Assembly (NCBI GenBank): GCA_015060065.1 | Contig: SUZF01000001.1 | Span: forward strand, 88,837-152,836 | From: Rikenellaceae bacterium | Lineage (GTDB): Bacteria; Bacteroidota; Bacteroidia; Bacteroidales; Rikenellaceae | Reading direction: 5' to 3' | DNA: 64,000 nucleotides | In this document: piece after piece, positions 45,363 through 53,573 of the stretch | Position numbering within the stretch: the stretch's first letter is position 1 | How the letters are laid out: every line of letters begins with the position of its first letter | Notes under the pieces: model-generated | Database searches by the model: none | Told to the model about the DNA's origin: nothing | The model's input: the letters and a program-made list of their open reading frames with translations, nothing else | Position numbers and translations under genes: made by a program

Positions 45363-45992
45363 TTACTTGTTTTCGCCACTTTCGCCCTCTGCACCGCCTT
45401 CGCCCTCTTCGGGGGTCTCGACTACCGGCTTTTTATTGCATGTCCAGCCACTATCGACATACTCCGCACTCTTCCACGGGCGGAAGTGGAATTTCAGCGT
45501 AGTCACAGGGAGATTCTCGCCCACCTCATAGTGGCGATATGCCCACATCTCCGCCGTAGGATAGACGGCAACGAGCATCACGTGTTGTTTTTTGGTTTTC
45601 AGCGTCAGGCGACCCAGAGCATCCGTATTCTGACTGTTCGCGGTCACTGCACTCGCTGCGACCTCGCCATCTCCTTCACTACCAACTTCGCCGTCATTGC
45701 CACCTTCGGGCGCGGAGGCATAAGGCTCCGACTCGACTGCCGGCTCACTCTTGGTTTCGCCACTCTTTGTGTTGGTTATAACCTTTGCCACGGCATCCTC
45801 GTATGTAAGAACCTTCCAATCTTCGCCCGACACATAGTAAGCATAGGCGGTCACCCCCTCGGCAACGAGGAATTCTGCACCCGAAACCTCTTGCACCTTC
45901 GGGTAGATAACCAGAGTGGTGTCAAAACCCACCTTCTTGAAGCAACCCGTCAAACCGAGTGCCACCACAACCATTACCAAAAATCTCTTCAT
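45363..45992 (-). CDS. Acidic lipoprotein of unknown function
   Basis: Not recognised. A 209-residue protein with a lipobox signal peptide (VVVALGLTGC, Cys17) and a start close to the folK stop. After a beta-rich part (TTLVIYPKVQEV, VTAYAYYVSG) it contains a low-complexity segment rich in Gly, Glu, Ser and Pro (about 80-115), then HVMLVAVYPTAEMWAYRHYEVGENLP and a second acidic tail. The TAEMWAYRHYEVG region resembles surface-protein modules that hold the chain after a lipid anchor. Probably co-transcribed with the Ig-like lipoprotein 14 bases downstream. Confidence 0.7.
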   Translation of the reverse strand: MKRFLVMVVVALGLTGCFKKVGFDTTLVIYPKVQEVSGAEFLVAEGVTAYAYYVSGEDWKVLTYEDAVAKVITNTKSGETKSEPAVESEPYASAPEGGNDGEVGSEGDGEVAASAVTANSQNTDALGRLTLKTKKQHVMLVAVYPTAEMWAYRHYEVGENLPVTTLKFHFRPWKSAEYVDSGWTCNKKPVVETPEEGEGGAEGESGENK

Positions 45993-45999
45993 CTCCTTT

Positions 46000-46491
46000 T
46001 CACAGAGTATTTCTTAATTCTTCTAACATCTTCTGCACACTCTTCCCTCTCGTCGGGTGTAGCCACCCCGCTGCCACCTCTGCCAGCGGCTCCAACACAA
46101 ACTCCCGCTCGGCAATGCGCGGATGCGGCAGTGTCAATCGCTCGCTCTCGACGACAAGGTCATCGTAGAAGAGTATGTCTATATCGATGCTTCGCGAGGC
46201 ATAACGAGCCCCCGTAGCCCTCTTTTCTATCTGCTCTGTCCCTCGGTCGCGACCCAATCTCTGCTCGATATCGTTCACAACCTCCAACACCTGCATCGGC
46301 TCCAACTCGCTCTCGACAACCAGCACCTGATTGCGAAAATCCTCTGCCTCAAAGCCCCAAGCCTTCGTGCGGTATATCTTCGAGAGGCGCACCACGCGCC
46401 CCACCTCGGCATCAATCAATCGCGCAGCCTCGTCAAGAGTCTGCTCGACACAGCCCACATTTCCGCCGGTTATCAACACCACACTCGCCAT
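46000..46491 (-). CDS. folK: HPPK, 6-hydroxymethyl-dihydropterin pyrophosphokinase
   Basis: A 163-residue folate enzyme. The N-terminal LITGGNVG is a variant of the usual LGxNxG motif, and the segment SKIYRTKAWGF, FRNQVLVVES, then the signature RYASRSIDIDILFYDD and LPHPRIAEREFVLEPLAEVA are clear. It lies 4 bases downstream of holB. It acts with folD (elsewhere in the window) only in the broad sense of folate metabolism. Confidence 0.93.
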   Translation of the reverse strand: MASVVLITGGNVGCVEQTLDEAARLIDAEVGRVVRLSKIYRTKAWGFEAEDFRNQVLVVESELEPMQVLEVVNDIEQRLGRDRGTEQIEKRATGARYASRSIDIDILFYDDLVVESERLTLPHPRIAEREFVLEPLAEVAAGWLHPTRGKSVQKMLEELRNTL

Positions 46492-46495
46492 ATCG

Positions 46496-47644
46496 CTATT
46501 GCAGTCGGGCTATATACTTGCTCACAGCCAGCGCAAAGTGCGTAAAGACAATCTTCGGATTGCCGTTTTGTGCAATCTGCCCCATTGCCGTCTCGATTTC
46601 GCCAATCAGCGGTTCGATGTTTCGGCTGTTGATATAGGGTGCAAATTTGTTACAAAAAGCCGCCTCCTCGCCCCAGAGGTATGTTGCACCCGCAGCCCCG
46701 GCATGCATAATGTAACTCTCGCGCAGCAGTCGTGCCGAGTGGCGCAGGAAGGAGAGTTGCTGCTCACGTGTAAGTTGCGCCAACTCCTCTGCCCATGTTA
46801 TCATTTCGAGGTGTCGGTCATTGTAACTGAAACGCATCAGCGCACAAAACATCTCGAAACTCTCGTGACGCACATCGTCCGTAGCCCCCGCAAGCAGACG
46901 TCGCAACTCGCAAAGGTCGCCATTCGCCAAACGTGCCACGTTGCGTACCTTCACCTCGTCTTGTTCGCCCGACGAGCGCACAACATCCTCCAAAACCTCG
47001 GACTTCAAGCGTGGCACGGCCACCTCCTGTGTGCGCGACAAGATAGTCTGCAACAGACGGTCGGCACGCTCCGTGACAAGGATAAAGAGGGTTTTGTCCC
47101 ACGGCTCTTCGAGGATTTTGAGGATCTTGTTTGCCGCCTCCTCGTTCATCGTCTCCGGCAGCCAGATAATCATCGTCTTATACTCCGCCTCGAAACTCTT
47201 GAACGACAACTTGCGTATGATTTCATCAGTCTCCTTTGCCGAAATCATACCCTTCAAGGTCTTGCCAAGGTCGAGTCTGTCAAACCACTCCTGCGCCGAG
47301 AAGTATCCACCCGTACTCTCGACAATCTCGCGCCAATCCTCAATAAAGTCGTCACTACGCACCACCTCGCCCGACTTCTTGCCCTGCTTGTTCACGGGGA
47401 ATACAAAGTGCAGGTCGGGGTGTGCCAACTCGGCAATCTTGCGGCACGAGGGACACTCTCCACACGAGTCGCCATCGTGACGATTCGTGCAGTTGAGATA
47501 CTGAACATAGGCTATCGCCAACGGCAGAGTTCCCGCACCTGCCGCGCCCGTGAAGAGTTGCGCGTGGCTGATACGACCCGACTCAATGCTGCGCACCAAA
47601 TGCTCTTTGAGTTCCTGCTGACCCGTTATATCCTTGAATCTCAT
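46496..47644 (-). CDS. holB: DNA polymerase III delta-prime-type clamp loader subunit
   Basis: A 382-residue AAA+ protein. The P-loop region reads TGAAGAGTLPLA, without the usual Lys, as expected for delta-prime subunits that do not hydrolyse ATP. The four-Cys zinc site (LNCTNRHDGDSCGECPSC) follows, then the SFKSFEAEYKTMIIWLPETMNEEAANKILKILEEP segment. The start MRFKDITGQQELKEHLV is typical of DnaX-related proteins. It lies 6 bases after the flippase gene stop. Confidence 0.9.
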   Translation of the reverse strand: MRFKDITGQQELKEHLVRSIESGRISHAQLFTGAAGAGTLPLAIAYVQYLNCTNRHDGDSCGECPSCRKIAELAHPDLHFVFPVNKQGKKSGEVVRSDDFIEDWREIVESTGGYFSAQEWFDRLDLGKTLKGMISAKETDEIIRKLSFKSFEAEYKTMIIWLPETMNEEAANKILKILEEPWDKTLFILVTERADRLLQTILSRTQEVAVPRLKSEVLEDVVRSSGEQDEVKVRNVARLANGDLCELRRLLAGATDDVRHESFEMFCALMRFSYNDRHLEMITWAEELAQLTREQQLSFLRHSARLLRESYIMHAGAAGATYLWGEEAAFCNKFAPYINSRNIEPLIGEIETAMGQIAQNGNPKIVFTHFALAVSKYIARLQ

Positions 47645-47650
47645 AATCCG

Positions 47651-49120
47651 TTATCTTCGTTTAAGTACCGAGCGCATCATCGCACCCACATCTATACGCT
47701 CACGGCGCACCGCAAAGAGCAAAAATGCCACAAAAAGCAACACATCAACCCCATAGAGCCACAGCCCATCAACATACTGCGGAGCCACATACTCGCCAAC
47801 GGCAAAAAGCGTCATGCCGACCACCACATACTCCGCGATACGTTTCAGGTCGTAAGGAGTCGGGAAGTATCGTCGATTGAGCAGCCAACTTGCCACCACC
47901 ATTGCCGCCTCTGACAAGAAACGGCTCCAAGCCGCTCCGTAGTATCCCCAGCGCGGAATAAGCACCACGCCTCCCGCAATCGAGAATACCAAACCCGTAA
48001 AGGTTACCACCAGAGCAAACCATGTACGCTCCTCGCGCTTGTACCAGAACGACATGTTGAGCCACACTCCGCTCAAAATGTTTGCACCGAGAACTACCGG
48101 CAGGATAAATATTCCCTCGCGGAAGTCCGAGCCGACAATCAGCGCAAACAAATCCTTGAAGAGCGCAATGCCGAGGAATATCGCCATCGACGCCATCACA
48201 AAGTATTTCAGTGCCGCGGCATTCATCGCCACAAACTCCTCCTTCTTGAAGTTCGAGAGGAAGAACGGCTCCGCTGCCAGGCGGTACATCTGCGTAAAGA
48301 GGGTCATCACCACAGCAATCTTGGTTATGGCTCCATAGATGCCGAGTTGCGCCATCGCACCCTCCGGAACGAGGTATTTGATGAGTTGGCGGTCGATAAA
48401 CTCGTTTGCCGTGCCGGCAATGCCGCTGATGAGCAGCGGAAGCGAGTAGATAAGTATCGCCGCCAGCAGACGCCAGTCGATACGCGGTGCTATGCCACCC
48501 GTAGTACACATCACGGCCAGCCACGTCACCGCACTTGCCACCAAATTTGCCACAAAAGCCCAGCCCACACCAAATGCCGAGTCGAAAAGACCCACACCCC
48601 AGAAGGCAAACGCCAAGCCCACCTGCAAGATGATGTTGAAGAGTTTAAGCGAGACGAAGGTCAAAGCCCTGCCCTGCTCACGCAGTCGCGAGAAGGGGAT
48701 GCAACCACCGACATCGAAGAGGATTATCGCTGCCACGACCACCACATACTCCGGGTGGGCAATATACGCCTCGCCCATCAACTCCGACACGGGAACTCGC
48801 CACAGGGCAACCACCGCAAAGAACAACAGTGCCGCTAACGAGGTTATGCCCCACGCTGTGGCGAAGAGTTTGCGCTTGGCTGCTGCGACATCGCCACCTG
48901 CCGCCTCGGCCTTGGCGGCAAAGCGGAAGTATCCCGACTCCATACCCATCGTGAGCAGCACGAGAGCAAAAGGAATCAGGGCATAGACATCGGTCACCAC
49001 GCCATACGCCTCCAACCCGAAGATGCGGGTGTAGAAGGGGGTCAGCAGATAACTTAAAAATCTGCCGAGGATGGTGCTGATGCCGTATATGGCGGTCTGT
49101 TTAGCAAGTTTTTCGAGCAT
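47651..49120 (-). CDS. Polysaccharide flippase (MOP/MATE-like, Wzx type)
   Basis: A 489-residue protein with about 12-14 membrane helices. It opens KLAKQTAIYGISTILGRFLSYLLTPFYTRIFG, the standard start of oligosaccharide exporters, and has a conserved YTRIF/YG segment. It carries lipid-linked glycan repeats across the inner membrane. No glycosyltransferases lie next to it, but the LicD module 10 kb away may decorate a polymer of this sort (speculative). The gene starts at the border of the AT-rich LRR island. Confidence 0.85.
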   Translation of the reverse strand: MLEKLAKQTAIYGISTILGRFLSYLLTPFYTRIFGLEAYGVVTDVYALIPFALVLLTMGMESGYFRFAAKAEAAGGDVAAAKRKLFATAWGITSLAALLFFAVVALWRVPVSELMGEAYIAHPEYVVVVAAIILFDVGGCIPFSRLREQGRALTFVSLKLFNIILQVGLAFAFWGVGLFDSAFGVGWAFVANLVASAVTWLAVMCTTGGIAPRIDWRLLAAILIYSLPLLISGIAGTANEFIDRQLIKYLVPEGAMAQLGIYGAITKIAVVMTLFTQMYRLAAEPFFLSNFKKEEFVAMNAAALKYFVMASMAIFLGIALFKDLFALIVGSDFREGIFILPVVLGANILSGVWLNMSFWYKREERTWFALVVTFTGLVFSIAGGVVLIPRWGYYGAAWSRFLSEAAMVVASWLLNRRYFPTPYDLKRIAEYVVVGMTLFAVGEYVAPQYVDGLWLYGVDVLLFVAFLLFAVRRERIDVGAMMRSVLKRR

Positions 49121-49282
49121 ACAAGCCTCTTCTCTCCCAAAAATTTGGGTATATTCGGTGCGAATATACGAAAAATAAAGGGAGTTCGAAAGGGATAACT
49201 CTTTTAATTTTTAACTTGCTCATTATCAGGGGCAGTTCTGATAAAATCAAACCCCTCCCAAAGATACATTGTGAATAAAAAA

Positions 49283-49323
49283 GTGGCGTATGAGCGAACT
49301 GCACTGTTCACTACATACGCCAC
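49283..49323. repeat. 41-bp inverted repeat, left copy (terminator-like)
   Basis: An imperfect palindrome with arms GTGGCGTATG and CATACGCCAC and an inner GAAC/GTTC pair. It is the exact reverse complement of 51511-51551. Runs of A before and T after make it a bidirectional terminator; it lies downstream of the LRR gene on the minus strand. The two copies bracket the LRR gene. Confidence 0.9.
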
Positions 49324-49354
49324 CTTTTTTGCGTCATTACCCCCCCCCAAAAAA

Positions 49355-49384
49355 CCGACCACGCAAAATGATTTGCGTGGTCGG
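49355..49384 (-). terminator. Terminator of LRR gene
   Basis: A perfect 13-bp stem CCGACCACGCAAA with a 4-base loop. On the minus strand six T follow, then nine G. It is stronger than the repeat-derived hairpin 32 bases further on. Confidence 0.8.
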
Positions 49385-49403
49385 TTTGAAAACCAATGAC
49401 AAT

Positions 49404-49548
49404 CAATGGCATTGAATGGCATTCGTTCGCCAAGGCTCACTTAATGGCAATGAATGGCAAAAAAAAACTTTCAGCGCTTGCCATTCAGCACTCTACAAGA
49501 GTGCGCATGTTATTAAATGTTATTCAGGGCGTAGCCCGAATGCCATTA
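49404..49548. repeat. Cluster of AATGGC decamer repeats
   Basis: AATGGC occurs at 49405, 49415, 49443 and 49453 (pairs exactly 10 bases apart) and its complement at 49480 and 49542. There is also ATGTTATT twice 10 bases apart. No open frame covers it. The whole gap 49121-49567 holds this cluster, two hairpins and a nine-C run, and no other recognisable gene; a weak promoter for the flippase lies near 49160. Confidence 0.5.
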
Positions 49549-49567
49549 TTGTTACGCCAACTCCACA

Positions 49568-51052
49568 TTAGAAATCGTAGCCCTCGATATCCGAAGCATA
49601 ATCGCCCCAGCGACTCGCTGCCTTATATGCCTCTACCGAATTGCGTGGTACATATATCTTACGCTCCGAAGTATTGTTATAAAACATAGAACTGCCTCCT
49701 GCTGGCGGAGTTGTTGACTTGCAATAAGCACTTGTCAGCGAGGTGCAATTATGGAATGCATAATCTCCAATCGAAGTAACGCCATTGCCAATTGTTACAC
49801 TTGTCAGCAAGGTGCAATTATGGAATGCATAATCTCCAATCGAAGTAACGCCATTGCCAATTGTTACACTTGTCAGCAAGGTGCAATTATAGAATGCATA
49901 TTGCTTAATCTCTGTAATATCCGAAGGAATAGTAATATCGGTTAATTCGCTACCATTAAGATAGAGTTTTGCTCCGTTACAAAGAGGGGTTGCCAAAGAA
50001 CCACCAAAACCAATCTTGCACCAAGCTGATAGGTCGGTGATATCTACTCTTGTAAGGCTACTGCAACCATAGAATGCACCATCTCCAATCGAAGTAACGC
50101 TATTTGGAATTGTAATACTTGTCAGCGAGTTGCATTCATGGAATGATTGAAATCCAATTGAAGTAACGCTATTGCCGATTGTAACACTTGTCAGCGAGGC
50201 GCAATTATAGAATGCCTTCTCTCCAATCGAGGTAACACTATCAGGAATTGTTACACTTGTCAGAGATGTGCAATTATAGAATGCACCATATCCAATCGAA
50301 GGAACACCATCAGGAATTGTAATACTTGTCAGCGAGGTACAATTAAAGAATGCCCCCCTTCCAATCGAAGTAACGCTATCTGGAATTGTAACACTTGTCA
50401 GCGAGGTGCAACCCTGGAATGCAGAATCTCCAATCGAAGTAACGCTATTTGGAATTGTAATACTTGTCAGCGAGTTGCATTCTTTGAATGCAGAACTTCC
50501 AATGAATCGAGTTCCCTCTTTAATGTCATACGATGATTTCGTTTTATTGATTGCTTCGACCAAATATGTATCTGCATATCGAACACCATTCAAAATAGGT
50601 AGCGAGGTGCAACCTTGGAATGCATTATTTCCAATTGAAGTAACGCTATCAGGAATTGTAACACTTGTCAGCGAGGTGCAACCTTGGAATGCAGAATCTC
50701 CAATCGAAGTAACAACATCATCGAAAACCAGAACACCCTGACCATCTTTGTAGGTGTTTGATATTAGAATTGCACCATAGAGGCTTACGTCAGTTTTAGG
50801 GAATAGTTTTGTGTTGTCAGAAGTGGTGTAGTAGATTTTGTTGTTATCGGCAGAATCTTCATTGCCGCTATCTCCTCCACCCTGATTATCGGAGTTATCT
50901 CCGCCCTGATTGTTCTCCTCATCGTTTTTGAGGTCATCTAATTGGTTCTCCAAATTGTCGAGTCTATCCAAAATCTCGGAAGCATCGAAACCTTCGCATG
51001 AAGCGAAACACATTGCTACTGCAATAGTAGCGCAAAGTAATAGTTTTTTCAT
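49568..51052 (-). CDS. BspA-like leucine-rich repeat surface lipoprotein
   Basis: A 494-residue protein with lipobox signal peptide (MCFASC, Cys19), a short coiled coil (SEILDRLDNLENQLDDLKN), an Asp/Asn/Gly-rich linker, and about a dozen BspA-type LRR_5 units of 23 residues with the pattern AFxNCTSLTSVTIPDSVTSIG. A C-terminal segment (YVPRNSVEAYKAASRWGDYASDIEGYDF) forms the end cap typical of these proteins, which bind host matrix, other bacteria or glycans. Two adjacent units are identical in DNA. Base composition is more AT-rich than in the neighbours. The start MKKLLLC follows a leader of about 320 bases. Confidence 0.9.
   Translation of the reverse strand: MKKLLLCATIAVAMCFASCEGFDASEILDRLDNLENQLDDLKNDEENNQGGDNSDNQGGGDSGNEDSADNNKIYYTTSDNTKLFPKTDVSLYGAILISNTYKDGQGVLVFDDVVTSIGDSAFQGCTSLTSVTIPDSVTSIGNNAFQGCTSLPILNGVRYADTYLVEAINKTKSSYDIKEGTRFIGSSAFKECNSLTSITIPNSVTSIGDSAFQGCTSLTSVTIPDSVTSIGRGAFFNCTSLTSITIPDGVPSIGYGAFYNCTSLTSVTIPDSVTSIGEKAFYNCASLTSVTIGNSVTSIGFQSFHECNSLTSITIPNSVTSIGDGAFYGCSSLTRVDITDLSAWCKIGFGGSLATPLCNGAKLYLNGSELTDITIPSDITEIKQYAFYNCTLLTSVTIGNGVTSIGDYAFHNCTLLTSVTIGNGVTSIGDYAFHNCTSLTSAYCKSTTPPAGGSSMFYNNTSERKIYVPRNSVEAYKAASRWGDYASDIEGYDF
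49742..49879 (-). repeat. Two identical 69-bp tandem repeats in LRR gene
   Basis: 49742-49810 and 49811-49879 are identical over all 69 bases. Each encodes one 23-residue LRR unit with the core LLTSVTIGNGVTSIGDYAFHNC. Other units diverge, so this pair reflects a recent duplication. Confidence 0.9.
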
Positions 51053-51130
51053 AGTAATATAAATTTGGTTAAACATTAGTTCCAAATCAAATTACCATAC
51101 GCTCCTCTATGGTGGGTTAATAAATAAAGA

Positions 51131-51212
51131 AAGTGTGGAGTTGACTTCCGTTTATCTATACAGAGGCTCTGACAAAACCCGAAACGAATAAACGATACAA
51201 GACCCCACACTT
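51131..51212 (-). ncRNA. Candidate structured RNA in the leader of the LRR gene
   Basis: Minus-strand RNA can fold into nested stems: AAGUGUGG (51205-51212) with CCACACUU (51131-51138), inside it CGUUUAU with AUAAACG, and a small CAGA/UCUG stem in the middle. It lies 79 bases upstream of the LRR start. A promoter at 51383-51412 would transcribe it. The gap 51053-51584 holds this, that promoter and two terminator hairpins. A frame of 63 codons also crosses it (51152 to about 51343). Confidence 0.5.
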
Positions 51213-51382
51213 GAATAGTATGGGAGTGTGCAAAGAGTATGCACCGCCACATAGCTATACAAGAAATGAGTGTTGTCGATATCCTCGTTTCGTTGAAAAT
51301 TGTCAGATTTTCTGTATAAGGATAAAAGCGAAAACACTTTCATCAATATGTAATGCCGAGAGTATAATGCCCTGCGACACTG

Positions 51383-51412
51383 CAAATTTAGAAATTATTT
51401 CGCAAATGACAA
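51383..51412 (-). promoter_or_regulatory. Promoter of the LRR gene leader
   Basis: Minus-strand TTG (51410-51412) and TAAATTTG (51383-51390) with exactly 19 bp between. The predicted start near 51376 gives a 5' leader of about 320 bases. Confidence 0.65.
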
Positions 51413-51442
51413 CACTCTTGCAGGGTCTTGTTCAGATAAAAT

Positions 51443-51475
51443 AAAAATCGCCTCTCGCAGAAGTGCAAAAGGCGA
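51443..51475 (-). terminator. Weak terminator-like hairpin
   Basis: A 6-bp stem TCGCCT / AGGCGA, followed on the minus strand by TTTTTATTTT. It lies between the nag operon's repeat-derived terminator and the LRR promoter. Confidence 0.45.
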
Positions 51476-51510
51476 ATTTGTTGATGTCTATTTAATTGCA
51501 ACAAAAAATT

Positions 51511-51551
51511 GTGGCGTATGTAGTGAACAGTGCAGTTCGCTCATACGCCAC
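51511..51551. repeat. 41-bp inverted repeat, right copy (terminator of nag operon)
   Basis: Exact reverse complement of 49283-49323. On the minus strand it lies 33 bases after the nagB stop and is followed by AATTTTTT, so it also works as a terminator. Confidence 0.9.
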
Positions 51552-51584
51552 AAAAGTTTGCTTTGTGTTAAAATTTATGTTTCT

Positions 51585-52346
51585 CTATTTCAACAGGCTT
51601 GAACTATCTCTATCAACATAGAGAGTAGCTGCATCGTGACGACGCAGAATCGAGGCGGGGCAATGCTCCGACACCTCGCCCGTAATCGTCTCATTCACGG
51701 CCCAGGCCTTGGTTGGTGCCGGCACCACGCAGAATAGTCGCTTTGCGCTACACAAGGTGGGAATCGTGAGAGTTATTGCGTGCGTAGGCACGTCTTCGAT
51801 TGTGGCGAAACAACCATCATTAACCTGCTGCTGACGACACTTTTCATCCAAATTGACAACCTTGACCACCTCTGCATCGTTAAAGTCAGCGACGTGGGGA
51901 TCGTTAAAGGCTATATGACCATTCTCGCCTATACCCATAAATACCACATCGATAGGATTCTCGGTCAGCAACTTGGTGTATTCTGCGCACGCTCTCTGCG
52001 GATCAATCTGACCATTCAGGAAATGTACGCTACGAAATGGCACCTTGTCGAAGATTGCGCGACGCAGGAAGTTGCCGAAGCCCTGTGGTGCATCCTCTTG
52101 CAGACCGATATACTCATCCATGTGGAAAGCATTTATCCTACTCCACTCCAAGTCAGAGGCTGCAACTGCCGCCAAAAGTTCATTTTGAGAAGGTGCTGCC
52201 CCAAAGACTATATTTACCTCCGGCTGCACTTCGAGCAACCCCTTAATATATGCCACAGCCTCTTGTGCTGCGCACAAACCCATTGCTTGGCGAGAAGGGT
52301 AAATCTTCACTCGCAATTTGTCTTTCAAAAACTCTTTTACAAACAT
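51585..52346 (-). CDS. nagB: Glucosamine-6-phosphate deaminase
   Basis: Converts glucosamine-6-phosphate to fructose-6-phosphate and ammonia. The 253 residues have VNIVFGAAPSQNELL, the active-site NAFHMDEYIGL and the signature VVFMGIGENGHIAFNDP. It lies last in the nagP-nagA-nagB operon. A sugar-isomerase-type glucosamine phosphate isomerase is the alternative, but the neighbours settle the role. Confidence 0.93.
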   Translation of the reverse strand: MFVKEFLKDKLRVKIYPSRQAMGLCAAQEAVAYIKGLLEVQPEVNIVFGAAPSQNELLAAVAASDLEWSRINAFHMDEYIGLQEDAPQGFGNFLRRAIFDKVPFRSVHFLNGQIDPQRACAEYTKLLTENPIDVVFMGIGENGHIAFNDPHVADFNDAEVVKVVNLDEKCRQQQVNDGCFATIEDVPTHAITLTIPTLCSAKRLFCVVPAPTKAWAVNETITGEVSEHCPASILRRHDAATLYVDRDSSSLLK

Positions 52347-52386
52347 ATCTTATTACTTTTAGATTTATAGATTCAACTCTTTTGGG

Positions 52387-53571
52387 CTATTGCCTGCTAT
52401 AAAACAACTCTCCACCGATAATTGTATGATAGATATTGACATCTTCATCAAAAACCACAATATCGGCATCTTTGCCAACCTCGATTGTTCCTTTTCTCTC
52501 GTCGCAACCCATAATGCGCGCAGGGGTTTCGGTCGCCGAGCGAACAATCTCCTCCAATGGTCTTTCGGTTAATCGTTGCACCGTACGCACCACTCTATCC
52601 ATCGTAGCCACGCTACCGGCAAAGCCTGTGTGATCCATCAATTTGGCAACACCGTCTTCCACCATGACCTCTTGCCCTTCGGCTCGGCTTCCCAACTTAT
52701 ATACTCCATCGGGCATACCAGCTCCACGCATAGAGTCTGTACATAGGGCTATACGCTCTGCGCCCTTTATCTTGAACATCAATCTTAACAGCGACTGCGG
52801 AACGTGTATTCCGTCGCCAATAAGTTCACACGTCACATCGTCACGGTAATAACCAAACTCCACAACACCGGCATAACGATAGGCGTTGCGACGAGTTACG
52901 GTACTCATACACGAATAGAAGTGTGTTAGGTGGGTAAATCCCACCTCGAAAGCCTTTTCACACTCCTCGAAGGTGGCATTTGTGTGACCCATAGCAGCCA
53001 ATATACCACGACGTCGTAACTCCTTGGCCATATCTTCTGCGCCCTCCAATTCAGGAGCAAGGCTCCACCGTGCTATGACATCCGCATATTTTTCAAGTAG
53101 CAACATATACTCCCCGGCCTCCGGATTTCGCAGATAGCGAGAGTCTTGCGCTCCCCTCATCTCGTAAGCGAAGTATGGCCCTTCCAGATGCAGACCTCCC
53201 ATTTGCGCGCCCTTCAATCCGGCTTGCAAAGCCCGCTGATAGTTTCCCAAAGCAACATCAAGCGACTCGGTTGTACTCGAAAGTGTTGTTGGATAGAGGA
53301 GTGTAGTGCCGTGATGAGCATGTGTGATCAGAGCCGCAGCATAATCCGCAACCTCGCCATCCATAAAATCGGCGCCACCGCCACCATGAGTGTGCAGGTC
53401 GATAAATCCCGCCGAGAGATACCTGCCCTCGGCAGAAACAACCTCCATTTCGGGCGAGGGTGTCAAATTCTGCTCCACCGCTACAATCTTACCCTCGGCA
53501 ACCAGCACATCGGCTCTAAACTTTTCGCCACGACTGATAATCGTGCCGCCTTTAATCAATAACTTTCCCAT
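52387..53571 (-). CDS. nagA: N-acetylglucosamine-6-phosphate deacetylase
   Basis: An amidohydrolase of 394 residues that removes acetate from GlcNAc-6-phosphate. The metal site begins GFIDLHTHGGGGADFMDG; GLHLEGPYFA, MGHTNATFEE and HFYSCMSTV follow, then LCTDSMRGAGMPDG with the catalytic Asp and a C-terminal GKDADIVVFDEDVNIYHTIIGG. The start MGKLLIKGGTIIS was preferred over a longer frame that overlaps nagP. It lies 2 bases from the transporter gene and 40 from nagB. Confidence 0.94.
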   Translation of the reverse strand: MGKLLIKGGTIISRGEKFRADVLVAEGKIVAVEQNLTPSPEMEVVSAEGRYLSAGFIDLHTHGGGGADFMDGEVADYAAALITHAHHGTTLLYPTTLSSTTESLDVALGNYQRALQAGLKGAQMGGLHLEGPYFAYEMRGAQDSRYLRNPEAGEYMLLLEKYADVIARWSLAPELEGAEDMAKELRRRGILAAMGHTNATFEECEKAFEVGFTHLTHFYSCMSTVTRRNAYRYAGVVEFGYYRDDVTCELIGDGIHVPQSLLRLMFKIKGAERIALCTDSMRGAGMPDGVYKLGSRAEGQEVMVEDGVAKLMDHTGFAGSVATMDRVVRTVQRLTERPLEEIVRSATETPARIMGCDERKGTIEVGKDADIVVFDEDVNIYHTIIGGELFYSRQ

Positions 53572-53573
53572 AT

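Noticed and set aside
51152..51385. A 77-residue protein gene upstream of the LRR gene
   Set aside because: The first codons overlap the predicted -7 box and need a TTG start. The product is rich in Tyr, Ser and Leu with no domain, and the end lies inside the predicted RNA structure. It is more likely part of a leader, though a shorter frame from the internal ATG is possible.
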